From Rhexocercosporidium sp. MPI-PUGE-AT-0058 (lineage: Eukaryota; Ascomycota; Leotiomycetes; Helotiales): a stretch of DNA of 64,000 nt. The stretch spans positions 248,001 through 312,000 of the forward strand of contig JAGTJL010000017.1 of the NCBI GenBank assembly GCA_020746875.1, written 5' to 3'. Both the position numbers and the translations under genes were made by a program. Of the stretch, positions 47,666 to 57,789 are shown one piece after another. Below the pieces are notes generated by a model. The model saw nothing but the letters and a program-made list of their open reading frames with translations, made no database searches and was not told the origin of the DNA. Position 1 is the stretch's first letter, and each line of letters begins with the position of its first letter.

Positions 47666-47920
47666 AGCGAAAGAGTTGCTCTCGTAAGCTCCGAGTATTC
47701 GATGGAGGAAGGACTGGAGAGTCCAGTTGCTCGGCTTTTATACTCGTCCAGAGTAGAATAGAAGGGTTAATAGAAAACAGCAGTATGAATTATACTCTGT
47801 AATAAGGTGGAAAATTCTGCAACGTATAACAGATACTCTCTACTTACAAACTTACCTCACAGGCTTCATCCAAATCAACAGCGCACAAAAGGAAGAATAC
47901 TAACTTAATAGCTTCGTCAA

Positions 47921-47933
47921 CGGGGCTCATAAC
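47921..47933 (-). promoter_or_regulatory. Primer-binding site of Copia F (initiator-Met tRNA anticodon arm)
   Basis: On the minus strand GTTATGAGCCCCG follows the 5' LTR directly. It is complementary to GGGGCTCATAAC, the anticodon arm of initiator tRNA-Met (CAT anticodon in the middle). Copia-type elements are known to prime from an internal half-tRNA of this kind. Confidence 0.65.
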
Positions 47934-48117
47934 TGTAATATAGAAGTAGATTAAAGCATTATAAGCAGTTATAATTAAATTGAAGTGATTCCTTATTATT
48001 CTAAAAGCTCTAAGAATCAAGAGAAGACAGTTATTCTCCTGAAGGCGGTCTACAGTAGCAGAACCTAATTAGGTCACGTGCAGTGCCAAGAGAGCAGCTG
48101 CCCGTGCCTATACGACA
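47934..48117 (-). repeat. 5' LTR of Copia F
   Basis: TGTAATATAGAAGTAGATT...CCTATACGACA, 184 bp, matching 40173-40356. Confidence 0.9.
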
Positions 48118-48122
48118 AACGG

Positions 48123-50188
48123 TTAATATCGACGAAGACTTATTAATTAAAGTACGGCTATATAAGTATATTTAACGGCTATTTTAACCGGTTGCGATTC
48201 TTAATATACGACTACTTTAAGTTGTAATACTTGAGGAACTTTTAATTAATTAAGACGTTAATATTTCTTAAGTTAGTTATTAAGAAAGGGAAGTTAATTC
48301 GCCGGCGGTCGATAGTTAAAGTAAATAAAATAACTGTATTAATTGGCTTGCCTTTCTTATTATTATAACTAATTGGGACGATTAGCTGAGGGAGTGTTAT
48401 AAAAGAAATATTAAATTACTTAATAAGCCGGTATGCGAGGGAGGTTTTAATTATACTGAAAATATTTGCTTTATTATTAATATATATAAGTATTTTAGTA
48501 AAGAATTTATTCCTTCTTAATTTAATATTAATTAAGAATTATTGTCTTTTAATAAGAGTACGGAAATTAAATGCTAAGTCTTTTCATAAGTTATAGCTTA
48601 CACTAAAGTATGAGTTTTTATTACGGCTTAAGAGTTTTTTAATAATTTATTAATTTTTAAGTCTTTATTAATAATTAACTTAAAAATTAATTTATTAAGT
48701 GCTTAATCTTTTCGGCGCTTAAGGTAATCGCTAGCCTAGTAACTAATCTTATTATAATAGAAGTAAGTATTAAAGAAGACGTCTTTAAGAGTAAGAGGCG
48801 GTATAAGAGACTTAAGGCGGCGGAAGAACGGAGCCGGGAATAGCGAGCGCGGGCGAACCTTTAGCGACAGTCTATAAGTTAGTATTAAAAGTCTTTATAT
48901 TATTATAGCCGGCGTAAGAGAAGTTACACGCCAGCTTTCCTTTTTAAGAATGCCGCGCGCGTTATAATTATTAAAGGTAACGTTAGCTTAAGCCTTTCGA
49001 GTCATCATAGCTTCTTTTAATATAATATTACGGGATTCCCGGTCCGTAATAATTAAGAATTTATTAAAAGCCGTATAATTTCCGTTTATTTTATACTTTT
49101 TTATATAAATTATACGTTTAAGGGCCGGGGAAACCTTTTCGTATACGTCCTTAAACCAGCGGAAGCGAGTAATCTTATTAATAACTACATAAGAAGTGAA
49201 TTTAACTCGGAAGTCGTTATAAATTATATTACTTATTAATAATTAATTATATATTCTCTTAATAACTTAAACTCGGTTATAATTAAAGAATCGCTAGTCT
49301 AAGGCCGTTAAAACGTCGGCAATAGTATTAAAAGTGCCGGTAAATTCGGGGTTTATATATTAAAAGATAATAGTTTTTGCTTTACTGGCGGTACACTAAA
49401 AGTAAGCCTTGACTTATAATAGTTTATTTTTAAAGTTACCCGAGTATTCTTTTATAAATAGCTTTATTTTTATTTTTTAAGTATTATACTCGATGTCGCC
49501 CTTATAATCGCTAAAAAAGATACGGGGGTACTTAATTTTAAAAGGCTTTATAACTTAAACCGAATTATTTAGCTTTAATAAATAATAGTCGGTAATTAGC
49601 TAGAGGTCCGCTATAAGAGTACGTATTAATCGATCGTGAGGAGGAAAAGGAGTACAAGTCTCCGAGCGAGGGTTATTAAGAATATATTAGTCGAGGGCTT
49701 ACTTAATAACGGCAGTAATAATAAAGCTAACGGAGATCTCGATTAATTAATTTACTTTTACTTATTAAGCGGGGGTAAGGCCTTTTATAATAACGGTAAG
49801 CTTTAGCGAGGCGTTGAAGTAGTTTTGAGGTTTATTTTCTGAATCGGAGTCGAGTTCTTCGAAGTTATCGTATTCTTTTATAAGGGTCTCGATTAAAGGA
49901 ATAAGAATATTAATAAAGCTTAACTATAAAAGGGCGCTTTTTTCTCTAAAGCTTTGCCGACGAGGGGGAGAAGTCGGAAGTAGTAGCAGCATAAAGTAAA
50001 GAGGTGTTTAAAGTTATTAATCGATTTGTTAATTAAATATAAGTCGAAGTCGAAGTTCGAATATTGCGCGTTAAGTTATATAAGGTAGGTTGACGGCAAG
50101 AAGTTTTTTAGCTTTTTCTAGGGTAATTTACTATTAGTAAAAAAGTATTTATCTGTCGAATAGGCCAAAGTATTAAAGTTTGTCGTTA
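48123..50188 (-). pseudogene. Gypsy E protease/gag part
   Basis: Minus-strand continuation of Gypsy E upstream of the Copia F insertion; position between RT and 5' LTR makes it protease plus gag. Heavily RIP-mutated; I could not read a clear CCHC knuckle. No independent gene is visible in this stretch. Confidence 0.5.
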
Positions 50189-50193
50189 ACTTA

Positions 50194-50382
50194 TGTCGTA
50201 CAGAAGTGGAGCAGGCTTTTAGTGGTTCAAGAGCTCTACGATCAACGTGGAGAGCAAGGGTTCAAAAGATTTATTGAAGTGAGCGTTACCCTCTGCAAGA
50301 AAGGACTGTGACCCGAGTATATATACACGTGAGTGCTTACGAGAGCATACACATGACCAGTAGACTGCGCTAGGGCGCGACA
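50194..50382. repeat. 189-bp solo LTR in Gypsy E
   Basis: TGTCGTACAGAAGTGG...GGGCGCGACA with 5-bp target duplication ACTTA at 50189-50193 and 50383-50387 and a TATATATACACG box near 50325. GC-balanced, no RIP signature. Confidence 0.82.
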
Positions 50383-50468
50383 ACTTATTATAAGGGTAAG
50401 GAGACGTAACGTATAAGACTTAGTAAAATATAACGCTTTACAGCGAAGGGGTTTTTAGTCTTTTCTTA

Positions 50469-50723
50469 TATTACGGCTGGCTAAAGGTTAATATAATATA
50501 AAAGATAGCTTTATATTTAGACTTAAAGTTACGCTTAAAATTAAAAAGAAAAGATAAGGAGAAAAGGAGAGCTTTTTATAAGAGGGAGCTTTAATATAAA
50601 TATATAAAAGGCCCCTTTAGCCTTTCCCGATTAGGCCTAGCGCTATGGTTGCCATGCTAAGGCAATGCTACGAGCGATGCCGAGCTCGCTCGGTTAGAAT
50701 ACGAGGCTTAGGGAGTCGTAATA
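50469..50723 (-). repeat. 5' LTR of Gypsy E
   Basis: TATTACGGCTGGCTAAAGG...GTCGTAATA, 255 bp, same family as 33971-34225. It keeps more of the original C/G (e.g. CTATGGTTGCCATGC) than the left copy. Confidence 0.88.
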
Positions 50724-50728
50724 CTAAG

Positions 50729-51451
50729 TCCCCGAGAAAATCTGGAAAAGCTATACTAATAACCCGGTAATAGCCGAATAAGAGAAGTAGCTAAATGAAG
50801 GATTCTTTTTTATCGCCGTTAAAACTCTTTTATATTAAAAACGAGTTTATATCCCGACTCGGAATAAGATAGACTTCGTTAAGGAATAATATAAGCTACC
50901 GGCTTATAAATATTAAAAAATAATTAAGATATTATCGAGGCTTTTTAAAGAATATTATTTCTTAAGAATAAGGAAAGTAATTAAAGACGTAGTTTTATCT
51001 TATAATATATATATATAAAATAAAGCAAATTATTATACGCTATATAAGCTCATAAAGTCATTAATAATACCGCTACGCTTATAAAAATCAATTGCCTTAG
51101 ACTTCGTAATCGAATTATTACTTTCGAAGGATTTGATTACGGGAATTACTTACGATTTAATTTGCGTAATAACGAATAAAATAATAAAATACGCGTATAT
51201 AATACCGGTATTAAGTATATAAAATACGCCGATAATAGCGTAAGTATTCTTCCGAACGATCTTCGCGAATCACGGAATATTAAACGAAATTATTTTAAAT
51301 AAAAATAAGCTCTTTACTTTAAAGTTTTAGAAAATATTAGTATTGCTTTTAAGAATAAAACAAAAGATATTAATAATATTTTACTCTTAAACCGACCGCT
51401 AAATAGAACAAAGTAATTAAATAATAAAGACTTATCTTTAATATTATAATA
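50729..51451 (+). pseudogene. Gypsy A2 pol, integrase part 1
   Basis: Continues the A2 frame after Gypsy E: FKEYYFLRIRKVIKDVVLSY, then SIALDFVIELLLSKD (catalytic Asp block), TRTIFANHGILNEIILNKN (family SDRD) and KTYL near 51430. It is cut at a TA by pogo-like element G; joining 51451 with 53895 restores the frame, continuing to TAxFAYNSA-type text. Confidence 0.82.
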
Positions 51452-53892
51452 GTCAGTGCGCTGCCTGTAATTCTGCGAGCTCTCGCTTACAGTCAGGGAA
51501 TTCAAGTGTCACAGGAAAGCAAGTGTCACAGCCGACATTGCCCCGCACTACCTAATTTGTATGGTAATCAGGAATCTAGACCGTGAATTATATTAGAATT
51601 TTACAAAATTTGCATTACGAGTTATAAAGTTAATTGAGCTTGCGTTAGACTCTACATCAGAGCTGTCTAGTGCCTCAGGTATATCTTCTAACTTTACTTT
51701 TGGCGCAGGCGAAGATTCTATTAAATTCTCATGCTTAATAGCCTCTCTTACTATAGGTTCTGTAAAAAACTTGATCTCGTCGCCTTTAATTCCATCGATA
51801 GCTAATTGAGCTTGAATTACTGCGTGATGAAATTCAGGGTGACCTTAAGGCGTTAATAAAAGAGCTTCTACTACGTTCGGAGCCTTATCAGGTTCTCGCG
51901 CAGGTATTAAAACATCAGCCGGTGCGAACTCTCCACGCGCTTTATAGCCTTTTAACAGCTCTCTGTTTGTTCGATTAGCCTTCCGAGCTGAGATACCAGC
52001 AACTCGGAGGCTCTCCTTTGACTTATTAATTGCTTGAGTAAGGTTTCGTTAAGCTCTCCGTAAAGCTTCCGTCTTTTCTGTCTCTTCACGAATACGAATT
52101 CTCGTCCGTAAGTCGTCGACGTTTCCTGCACCTCCGCCTTTGTAAATACTTCTTCTAGAAGTCTTCTTTCGCTTGCTTTCCTCTTTGATCTTTGCTTATA
52201 AAGTAGCGTGCTCGACAGTTATAAGATAAGCTTTCTGTAGTTTAACTATAGTATTTTATATCGTCCGGGAGAAAATATCACGAGAATCATCTGAAAACTG
52301 TGTAAGGTCTCTGCCAATAAACGAGTTAATAGCAGATATCGTATTCCATAATTCATAAGGCTTTAACGGAGGTAATAGAAGTAAGTCTAACTCGTCCTCA
52401 GTAACTTTCATATCTGCAATACTACGCTTCTTTTTGCCGTAAGATCGCATCTTCTTTAAGCCGGCTTGGATATCTAAAGGCCATATTCCTGACGTAGTAA
52501 AAGCGTTAATAATTGTATACTACTGCATAGCTTTCTTCCGTATTCCCGTAAGATCTCGGAAGAAGGAGGTAATAGTATATTCAAAATCGAAAGACCGGAA
52601 GGCAGCTGCAATAGCCATTGAATGGTAATGTTTCTATGGACGGAAGATGCTGATATCAAGAGGTTGTAAAATATGCGTGAGATAGCTAGGAAAGTAGAAT
52701 AAGAAGATGTGGTTTTCTGTATACTTGAGTTGAAACGGAAGCCAGTAGTAAGACTCGTGGCCATCTAATAGTAATATCTTTTATGGTTTTGATAGTCCGG
52801 CATGAGAATACTTGATTAAATGATCGGTATATCTCATGATTATGTCGTTATTAATGTATCCGGATGGAGATGTGTTTAATGTCTTATTGTTAATAAGCTC
52901 TGAAGTAATCTAATTCTTTATTATTTTCTCTTTTGGAATAATAATAAATGGCGGAAGCGTATTCTTTCTATTACTCTGAATAGTTTTAATAATCGTAAGA
53001 GATTTGCGGTTCTCTGGTGAGGCCGTATAAAGCTCTTTGATAGCCGTAGGGACAATTATAGCTTTTCCAGATGGATAGCTAACTCGTACGCTAGACTCGT
53101 CTATATTCAATAACTTCTTGCCTTTATCAATCTTGTATTTCTTTATTGCTTCGTCTAGCTCCGTAAACTATTTCTTTACGTCTTCTTCTGTATGAGATTC
53201 GAATTTAGCGTGTTCAATTAGCTTCGTCTTAATTATATGGAGATTCGGGTTATTCTTTAGCTAGCTAATAAACTAGCGTTTGGATAGCGGGCCGAGAGAT
53301 AGAGATTAAGTTTATAAATATTAATAATAGATTTAGTATAAAATATAAGGGAAATTACAGTTCGTAAATAGCTAATAGCTGCTTTTACCATCTCGTGAGT
53401 TGCTCCTAAACCGGCTTCCCATTACTTGTAACAGTACTGTCGAATAGCTTCTTCTTGCGCCGCTATCAAGATGATATTATTACCGTTATAGCGATTGAAG
53501 CCTCCAGAGGCATTCCGAGTCTTGTATTTTAGCTTATGTATCGATTGGCGTAATGCATCTTCTTTTATATGAAAAATACGCGCCGCGTTCTTTAGTAGCT
53601 CTGTAGGGTTATCTAGAGCCCAATCTCTTGCCTCTTAGAAGGCTCGATCATACGCGGACTTTATACGATGAATAGAATAGAAGTTACTTGATGGCTCCAT
53701 AATACCAAAAAAAATCGATGCGTGCAATTAATAAAGGGGCTGATAAAGTTGTTATAGTCGCGATCAAAAGTACGCGTTTTTTGGTAGGGATTTACGCTTA
53801 TCGCTATCTGGGCTGTGACACTTGCTTTCCTGTGATACTTGAATTCCCTGACTGTAAGCGAGAGCTCGCAGAATTACAGGCAGCGCACTGAC
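51452..53892 (-). mobile_element. pogo/Tigger-like DNA transposon G with about 80-bp inverted repeats
   Basis: 2,441 bp between TA dinucleotides (51450-51451 and 53893-53894). Inverted ends of about 80 bp, beginning GTCAGTGCGCTGCCTGTAAT, include a nested direct repeat AAGTGTCACAG. The inverted ends are nearly perfect copies of each other. Removal with one TA rebuilds the integrase frame of A2 exactly, proving the boundaries. One transposase gene on the minus strand. Confidence 0.93.
51593..53700 (-). pseudogene. pogo-like transposase (element G)
   Basis: Starts MEPSSNFYSIHRIKSAYDRA. N-terminal HTH region: NPTELLKNAARIFHIKEDAL then RQSIHKLKYKTRNASGG. CENP-B-like part: WEAGLGATHEMVKAAISYL, a probable short intron (donor GTAATTTCC near 53390), then FESHTEEDVKK. 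DDE part: LLNIDESSVRVSYPSGKAII near 53110, KILLLDGHESYYW near 52770, THILQPLDISIFRP near 52670. The C-terminus after about 52450 (MRSYGKKKRSIADMKVTEDE) is Lys/Glu-rich and coiled-coil-like. Stops are few and almost all at Trp or Gln positions (e.g. before EAR, WEAG and FTEL). Better preserved than any Gypsy element here. Confidence 0.87.
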
Positions 53893-53894
53893 TA

Positions 53895-54890
53895 TTATGA
53901 ATTATAAATAAAACGATTAGGTTTAATTACTTCTAACCGCTTAATTTGCATATAATAGCGCAAATCAGGAGATTATTAAAATATCGCCGTTTTATATAAA
54001 CTATAAGTATAATCCGACGGCATATAATATACCGATTACGGGTTAAAGGACCGCGTAAGAAGCTATATTATAGAAAGATAAGCTTAAATAATTATATAAC
54101 GAATTATTAACGGATATTCTGTTTATTACATAAAGATTAGCTATTTATTATAATAAAAAGCGTAATATAAAATTAACGCTAAAAGAAGAAAATAAGATTT
54201 ACTTACTTAAAAAAAACATCGCGACTAGGCAATTAAGTAATAAATTAAATTATAAAAAGCTAAAACTATTCAAAATTACAAAAGTCTAAGGATTAATTAA
54301 TTACTAGCTAATACTTCTAAAGATTATAAATATTCACTTAATATTCCATATATTTCTCCTCGAACCAGTATCGCCAGGGGCATTACTAGCTCTTATCACA
54401 GAAATATAACCGGTAAACTCGAACACCGAATATAATATCGAAACTATTTTAAATTATTAATATTTCTGTAGCGTTATTAAGTACTTAATTAAGTAAAAAG
54501 AATATTTATAATTAAAGAATACTTAAGAACTTAAATTTAACTTTTATTACTTTAGACTCCTCCGGGATTTTCATTCTCGAAATCTAAAGCTACTTAAAAG
54601 GAAAAGGACCCGAGGTCAGACACTTCGACTTCCGCCTTAAAGAAAGACGCAAAGTAAGCGTTAGGCTTAAAGGCGGGAAACTACGGATTAAGAACGTTCG
54701 CAATAAGTTCGAAAGAAGGCGTCGGAAGGCGAGCGAGAGCTATAATCTTATCAAATTTAAAATGATACACCGGCCGAGCGAGCCAGAAAAACGTCACTAC
54801 GTACCCCGAAGAATCGCAATTGCTGCGCTTCGAACGAATATACTCCGAATACCTCTTCGAGATAAATAAGTCTAAGAAACAAGTACGGAA
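53895..54890 (+). pseudogene. Gypsy A2 pol, integrase C-terminal side
   Basis: Continues the integrase: FAYNSA-type text at 53955, then SPFYINYKYNPTAYNIPITG near 53990-54045. This is the conserved tail of Gypsy integrase. The rest should include the chromodomain-type C-terminus but is too mutated to read. Homologous to 2685-3330 in A1-1. It is interrupted by a solo LTR at 54896. Confidence 0.72.
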
Positions 54891-54895
54891 GAAGC

Positions 54896-55206
54896 TGTTG
54901 GATTTCACTTCGGTAACTCGTGCCGATTCTACCCTAGAATAGCCGAAGGAGTTTCCACTGCTTACGCGGCCCGAAAATTACCTTCGTATTCCGGGAAATT
55001 ACGCTCGTATTCAATTACGTAGCTCGTATAAGCTACGTAATTAATTACGTAGTCGTAGAAGCTTCTAGAGAAGCTATTATTTTGTATATAACTACCGTAG
55101 AGCTCTTCTAGCTCTTCAAGCAAGCAAGCAAGCAATTCTCTCTCTTTGATCACGTGTCCTCACCTACTGCGCTTCCTCATTCCTGATTGGCTCGCCTATT
55201 CTCACA
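54896..55206. repeat. 311-bp solo LTR in Gypsy A2
   Basis: TGTTGGATTTCACTTCGG...GCCTATTCTCACA, target duplication GAAGC at 54891-54895 and 55207-55211, TATATAACTACC box near 55085 and CAAG microsatellite near 55120. GC-balanced. Its first 37 bp recur at 4927-4963. Confidence 0.85.
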
Positions 55207-55419
55207 GAAGCTGCGGCAGAATAAGCAAGGTTTCGCACGACGCGCGGCGCTTTCGATGCGGAGCGCGAGCAGAATACTTTACTTCTTTTTTATTTAAATA
55301 ACGCCTAATTTCTTTATAATTCTAAATATAATAAATAAAAAAGATAATCGTTAGTAACTATCGACATCTCTTAAGTTATACTTAAGCGTAAGGATTACGC
55401 TAGGCTAAGAAGGGGATAG
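55207..55419 (+). other. Gypsy A2 3' untranslated end with purine-rich tract
   Basis: The last bases before the LTR, AAGAAGGGGATAG at 55407-55419, are a purine run suitable as polypurine tract. No gene. Confidence 0.55.
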
Positions 55420-55851
55420 TATTACGAATATACCTAAGAGGGGTATCACGTGCGCTTTAGCGCTGAGGCTCGGCAGCCTTACTAAGCTAAAGAAGCTAGA
55501 ACTAAGGAAAAGAAGGTCACGGGGCTACGGGTTACGCGATAAGAGTCTAGATCACGGTAGACGATAAGTCACGTAATAAATCCCTAGATCCGTGGATCCC
55601 TCGATAGCAGAAGGGATTTAAGGATTTAAGGATTTAATATCTCGAGGGATTTAAGGGATTTATAAAGAACGAAGGTTTTATATAAGACTAATACGTCTAT
55701 TATTAAATAAGAGCTTTATATTTAACTGAAAATAATATCTTAATTATATTAATTATTATTTATATTATTATACGTAATATATTTACTTCTCGATTATTAA
55801 GATTAATATAACTTATTATATTTATACTAAGTAAATACACGGACTGTGATA
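55420..55851 (+). repeat. 3' LTR of Gypsy A2
   Basis: 432 bp, starts TATTACGAATATACC and ends CTGTGATA, directly followed by the duplicated CTTAC and then hAT-2 sequence. Confidence 0.9.
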
Positions 55852-55856
55852 CTTAC

Positions 55857-56916
55857 CTTATAATATTATACTCGATATTAAAGTCTTTTAAGGCTTTTAA
55901 TAGGACTTTATTTATATAAACGCCTGAGTGTTTCTCGGCTAAATCTCGTATAGCTAATAACTTAGAGTTTATATTAAACTCGGCGTTTATTTAATGATTA
56001 TAAAATTAATTAGTTATTAGTAAGAAGAATATAAAAAATAAAAAATAAAAAACTTATATTATAATTCCTAAATAAGCGTCTTGATTTATAGCTGTCTAAG
56101 CGTCTAAAGTAAAAGAGAACCCTCCTTAAGATTCTTTTTGCTTAATTAATAAGTTTTTAATGAGGCTTTTAGTATTATTGAATTAAAGCGTAAGTTCGTT
56201 AATAAGGACTTAAGAATATAATAGAAGTACTTTGCTATATTAAATAATTAATTATTAGTCTTATAATTAAAAGGTTATAATTACTAACCGATATAAATAC
56301 GCAAGAAGTCTTCGAAAACTAAGTGTAGTTACCGCTCGAAACAATATATTATTCGAAATAATAAAATTAAGAAGTAATTTCTTAAAGTAACTTATAATAA
56401 AAGTCCGGACTTCTTCTTCTTCTTCTGATTGGTCGATTTTTTGTCTCTTATTAAAAGACTGCTCTAAGCTTAATTGACTAAAGCTTTCGGCCGTAGATTG
56501 CGGTATAATTGATCCTTTTTAAATTAGTAATTATTTAATAAATAAATAATAAATAAATAAAACACTTATTAAGGTTAATATCGTTTTTAAAGCTTCTATA
56601 TTCATAGCTTTATGAAGGAATCGAAAGTGACTGTAATAATTGCTAGTAGGGGCGTTGACTCTTTAATTAATCCATTTTTTATTATAATTAATAATTAGTA
56701 ATTATCTTTTTGAATTTGATAGAATTACTTACGTGCAACCTCTTATTAAATACTTAATAATAACAGTTCGATAATTTTCCAAATTTTCCAGAATAAGCTT
56801 AGCGGGATCGAGGGTTTTTTTTAAGTATTTATACTTAAATAAAGGAGCTTGTTGATTAAGAAGATTAAGCTTATAATTAGCCGAATTTTGCTTGATATTA
56901 AGGGTGGATTAAGACA
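55857..56916 (-). pseudogene. hAT-2 transposase, N-terminal half
   Basis: Start ATG at 56916. The N-terminus reads MS then STLNIKQNSANYKLNLLNQQ, ENLENYRTVIIKYLIRGC, and a GTAAGT donor at about 56739. This is collinear with the first exon and intron of hAT-1 (NPEDPKNYRSVTIKCLFIGC, donor near 10027). Both copies carry a TAA as third codon. Continues the gene whose C-terminal half is 27860-29476. Confidence 0.78.
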
Positions 56917-56945
56917 TTTTCGAGATATGTATAATATATAATATA

Positions 56946-57238
56946 TATATATATAAGTATTTAATCAATTCTAAATTAATAATTGTCGGTATAACTGTAC
57001 CGGGACATATAATAACAAAGTCACCTGAATAAATATCGATATTATTAAGTGATTTCAAAGGTGTTGTAAAGTGTGTTCTTCTAAGATGGGAGTAAAGCTC
57101 CTTATATACTAGTCCGGAACCCCACCGAAACTAGTATTCCATATCGGTAAGAGTCCTTACGGACCAATAATAATAATATGATTTGTAATTAATAAAGCTA
57201 GAATACGTGAGCTTTTACAAGTCGATTCTCGAAGGTTC
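56946..57238. other. Uncharacterised segment between hAT-2 and Gypsy A1-3
   Basis: Partly non-RIP. Contains an imperfect inverted motif (AGTCCGGAACCCC and ACTAGTATTCC). The expected right hAT terminus (ACGCTG) is not here. No gene. Confidence 0.35.
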
Positions 57239-57732
57239 TGTTACGAACGCCCCGCGTCCCGTGACACTGGACCCCGGGACAGCGTAATACTTAAGACTAT
57301 AAGCTTAAGAGGGCAAAGGTTTTAGGAGAAGTATATTAAGAGAGTATTATTCTTAAGAGTATCCCTTTAAGAGACCCTAATACTTAGGATTTTATAAGTT
57401 ATATATTATATAAATGTTATTATCGGTAAACGACTAAAAGGCAGATAAGCCCTTAAATTACGCGACTCTCTCACGTAATAGACCGCTAGACCGCTGAGGT
57501 CTAGAAGTCTAGGACCGACAGGACTTAGCGGTCTTGGCGGTCGTATAATATAAAGGTTTTATAAAAAACTAGCACGTCTGCTATTAAATAAAAGCTTTAT
57601 GCTTAATTAAAAATAGTATTTTAATTATACTAGTTATTATTTATTTTATTATACGTAATATACTTACTTTTCGATTATTAAGATTAATATAATTTATTAT
57701 ATTTATATTAAGTAAATATATAGACCGTAATA
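57239..57732 (+). repeat. 5' LTR of Gypsy A1-3
   Basis: 494 bp, the least mutated of the A1 LTRs: starts TGTTACGAACGCCCCGCG, ends CCGTAATA. Confidence 0.87.
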
Positions 57733-57789
57733 CTTTAAGTACTTTCTCGTTAAAAGTACTGACTCACGTATATTATATTAACCCCTTTA

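Larger units (their letters stand above)
40173..48117 (-). mobile_element. Ty1/Copia LTR retrotransposon F with an extra antisense gene
   Basis: 7,945 bp; LTRs of exactly 184 bp (40173-40356 and 47934-48117); target duplication AACGG at 40168-40172 and 48118-48122, intact on both sides. Pol runs on the minus strand in Copia order: gag, protease, integrase, RT/RNase H. About 1.4 kb between the RT side and the 3' LTR holds a spliced ORF on the opposite strand. Mutation load is visibly lower than in the Gypsy elements around it (long open stretches, intact RT YVDD), so it probably arrived later. Confidence 0.93.
33971..50723 (-). mobile_element. Gypsy LTR retrotransposon E, inserted in A2 pol
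   Basis: LTRs of exactly 255 bp at 33971-34225 and 50469-50723. Target duplication TTAAG (33966-33970) and CTAAG (50724-50728) differ by one C-to-T change. Flanking A2 sequence is continuous with A1-3 at about 63425. Coding runs on the minus strand, so the 5' LTR is the right one. After removing its own insertions E is about 6.77 kb. Confidence 0.9.
29482..55851 (+). mobile_element. Gypsy LTR retrotransposon A2 with nested insertions
   Basis: 5' LTR 29482-29913 and 3' LTR 55420-55851, each exactly 432 bp, with 5-bp target duplication CTTAC at 29477-29481 and 55852-55856. Subtracting the insertions (281, 16753, 2441 and 311 bp plus their duplications) leaves about 6.57 kb, a normal Gypsy length. 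Order: LTR, gag, protease, RT, RNase H, integrase, C-terminal/chromodomain side, purine tract, LTR. All coding parts are RIP-mutated. Confidence 0.92.
27608..56945 (-). mobile_element. hAT-2 DNA transposon, split by a 26-kb nested insertion
   Basis: Left end CAGCGTGTCAAAAAATT at 27608. The left part of the element is 27608-29481 and the right part is 55857-56945. Across the gap the sequence is collinear with hAT-1 (break corresponds to about 9165 there). The intervening block is Gypsy A2 with its own nested insertions, bounded by the duplicated CTTAC. The right terminal repeat is not visible before 57239; it may be lost, or may lie beyond another insertion outside the window. End coordinate is therefore approximate. 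Coding is on the minus strand. Confidence 0.82.
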
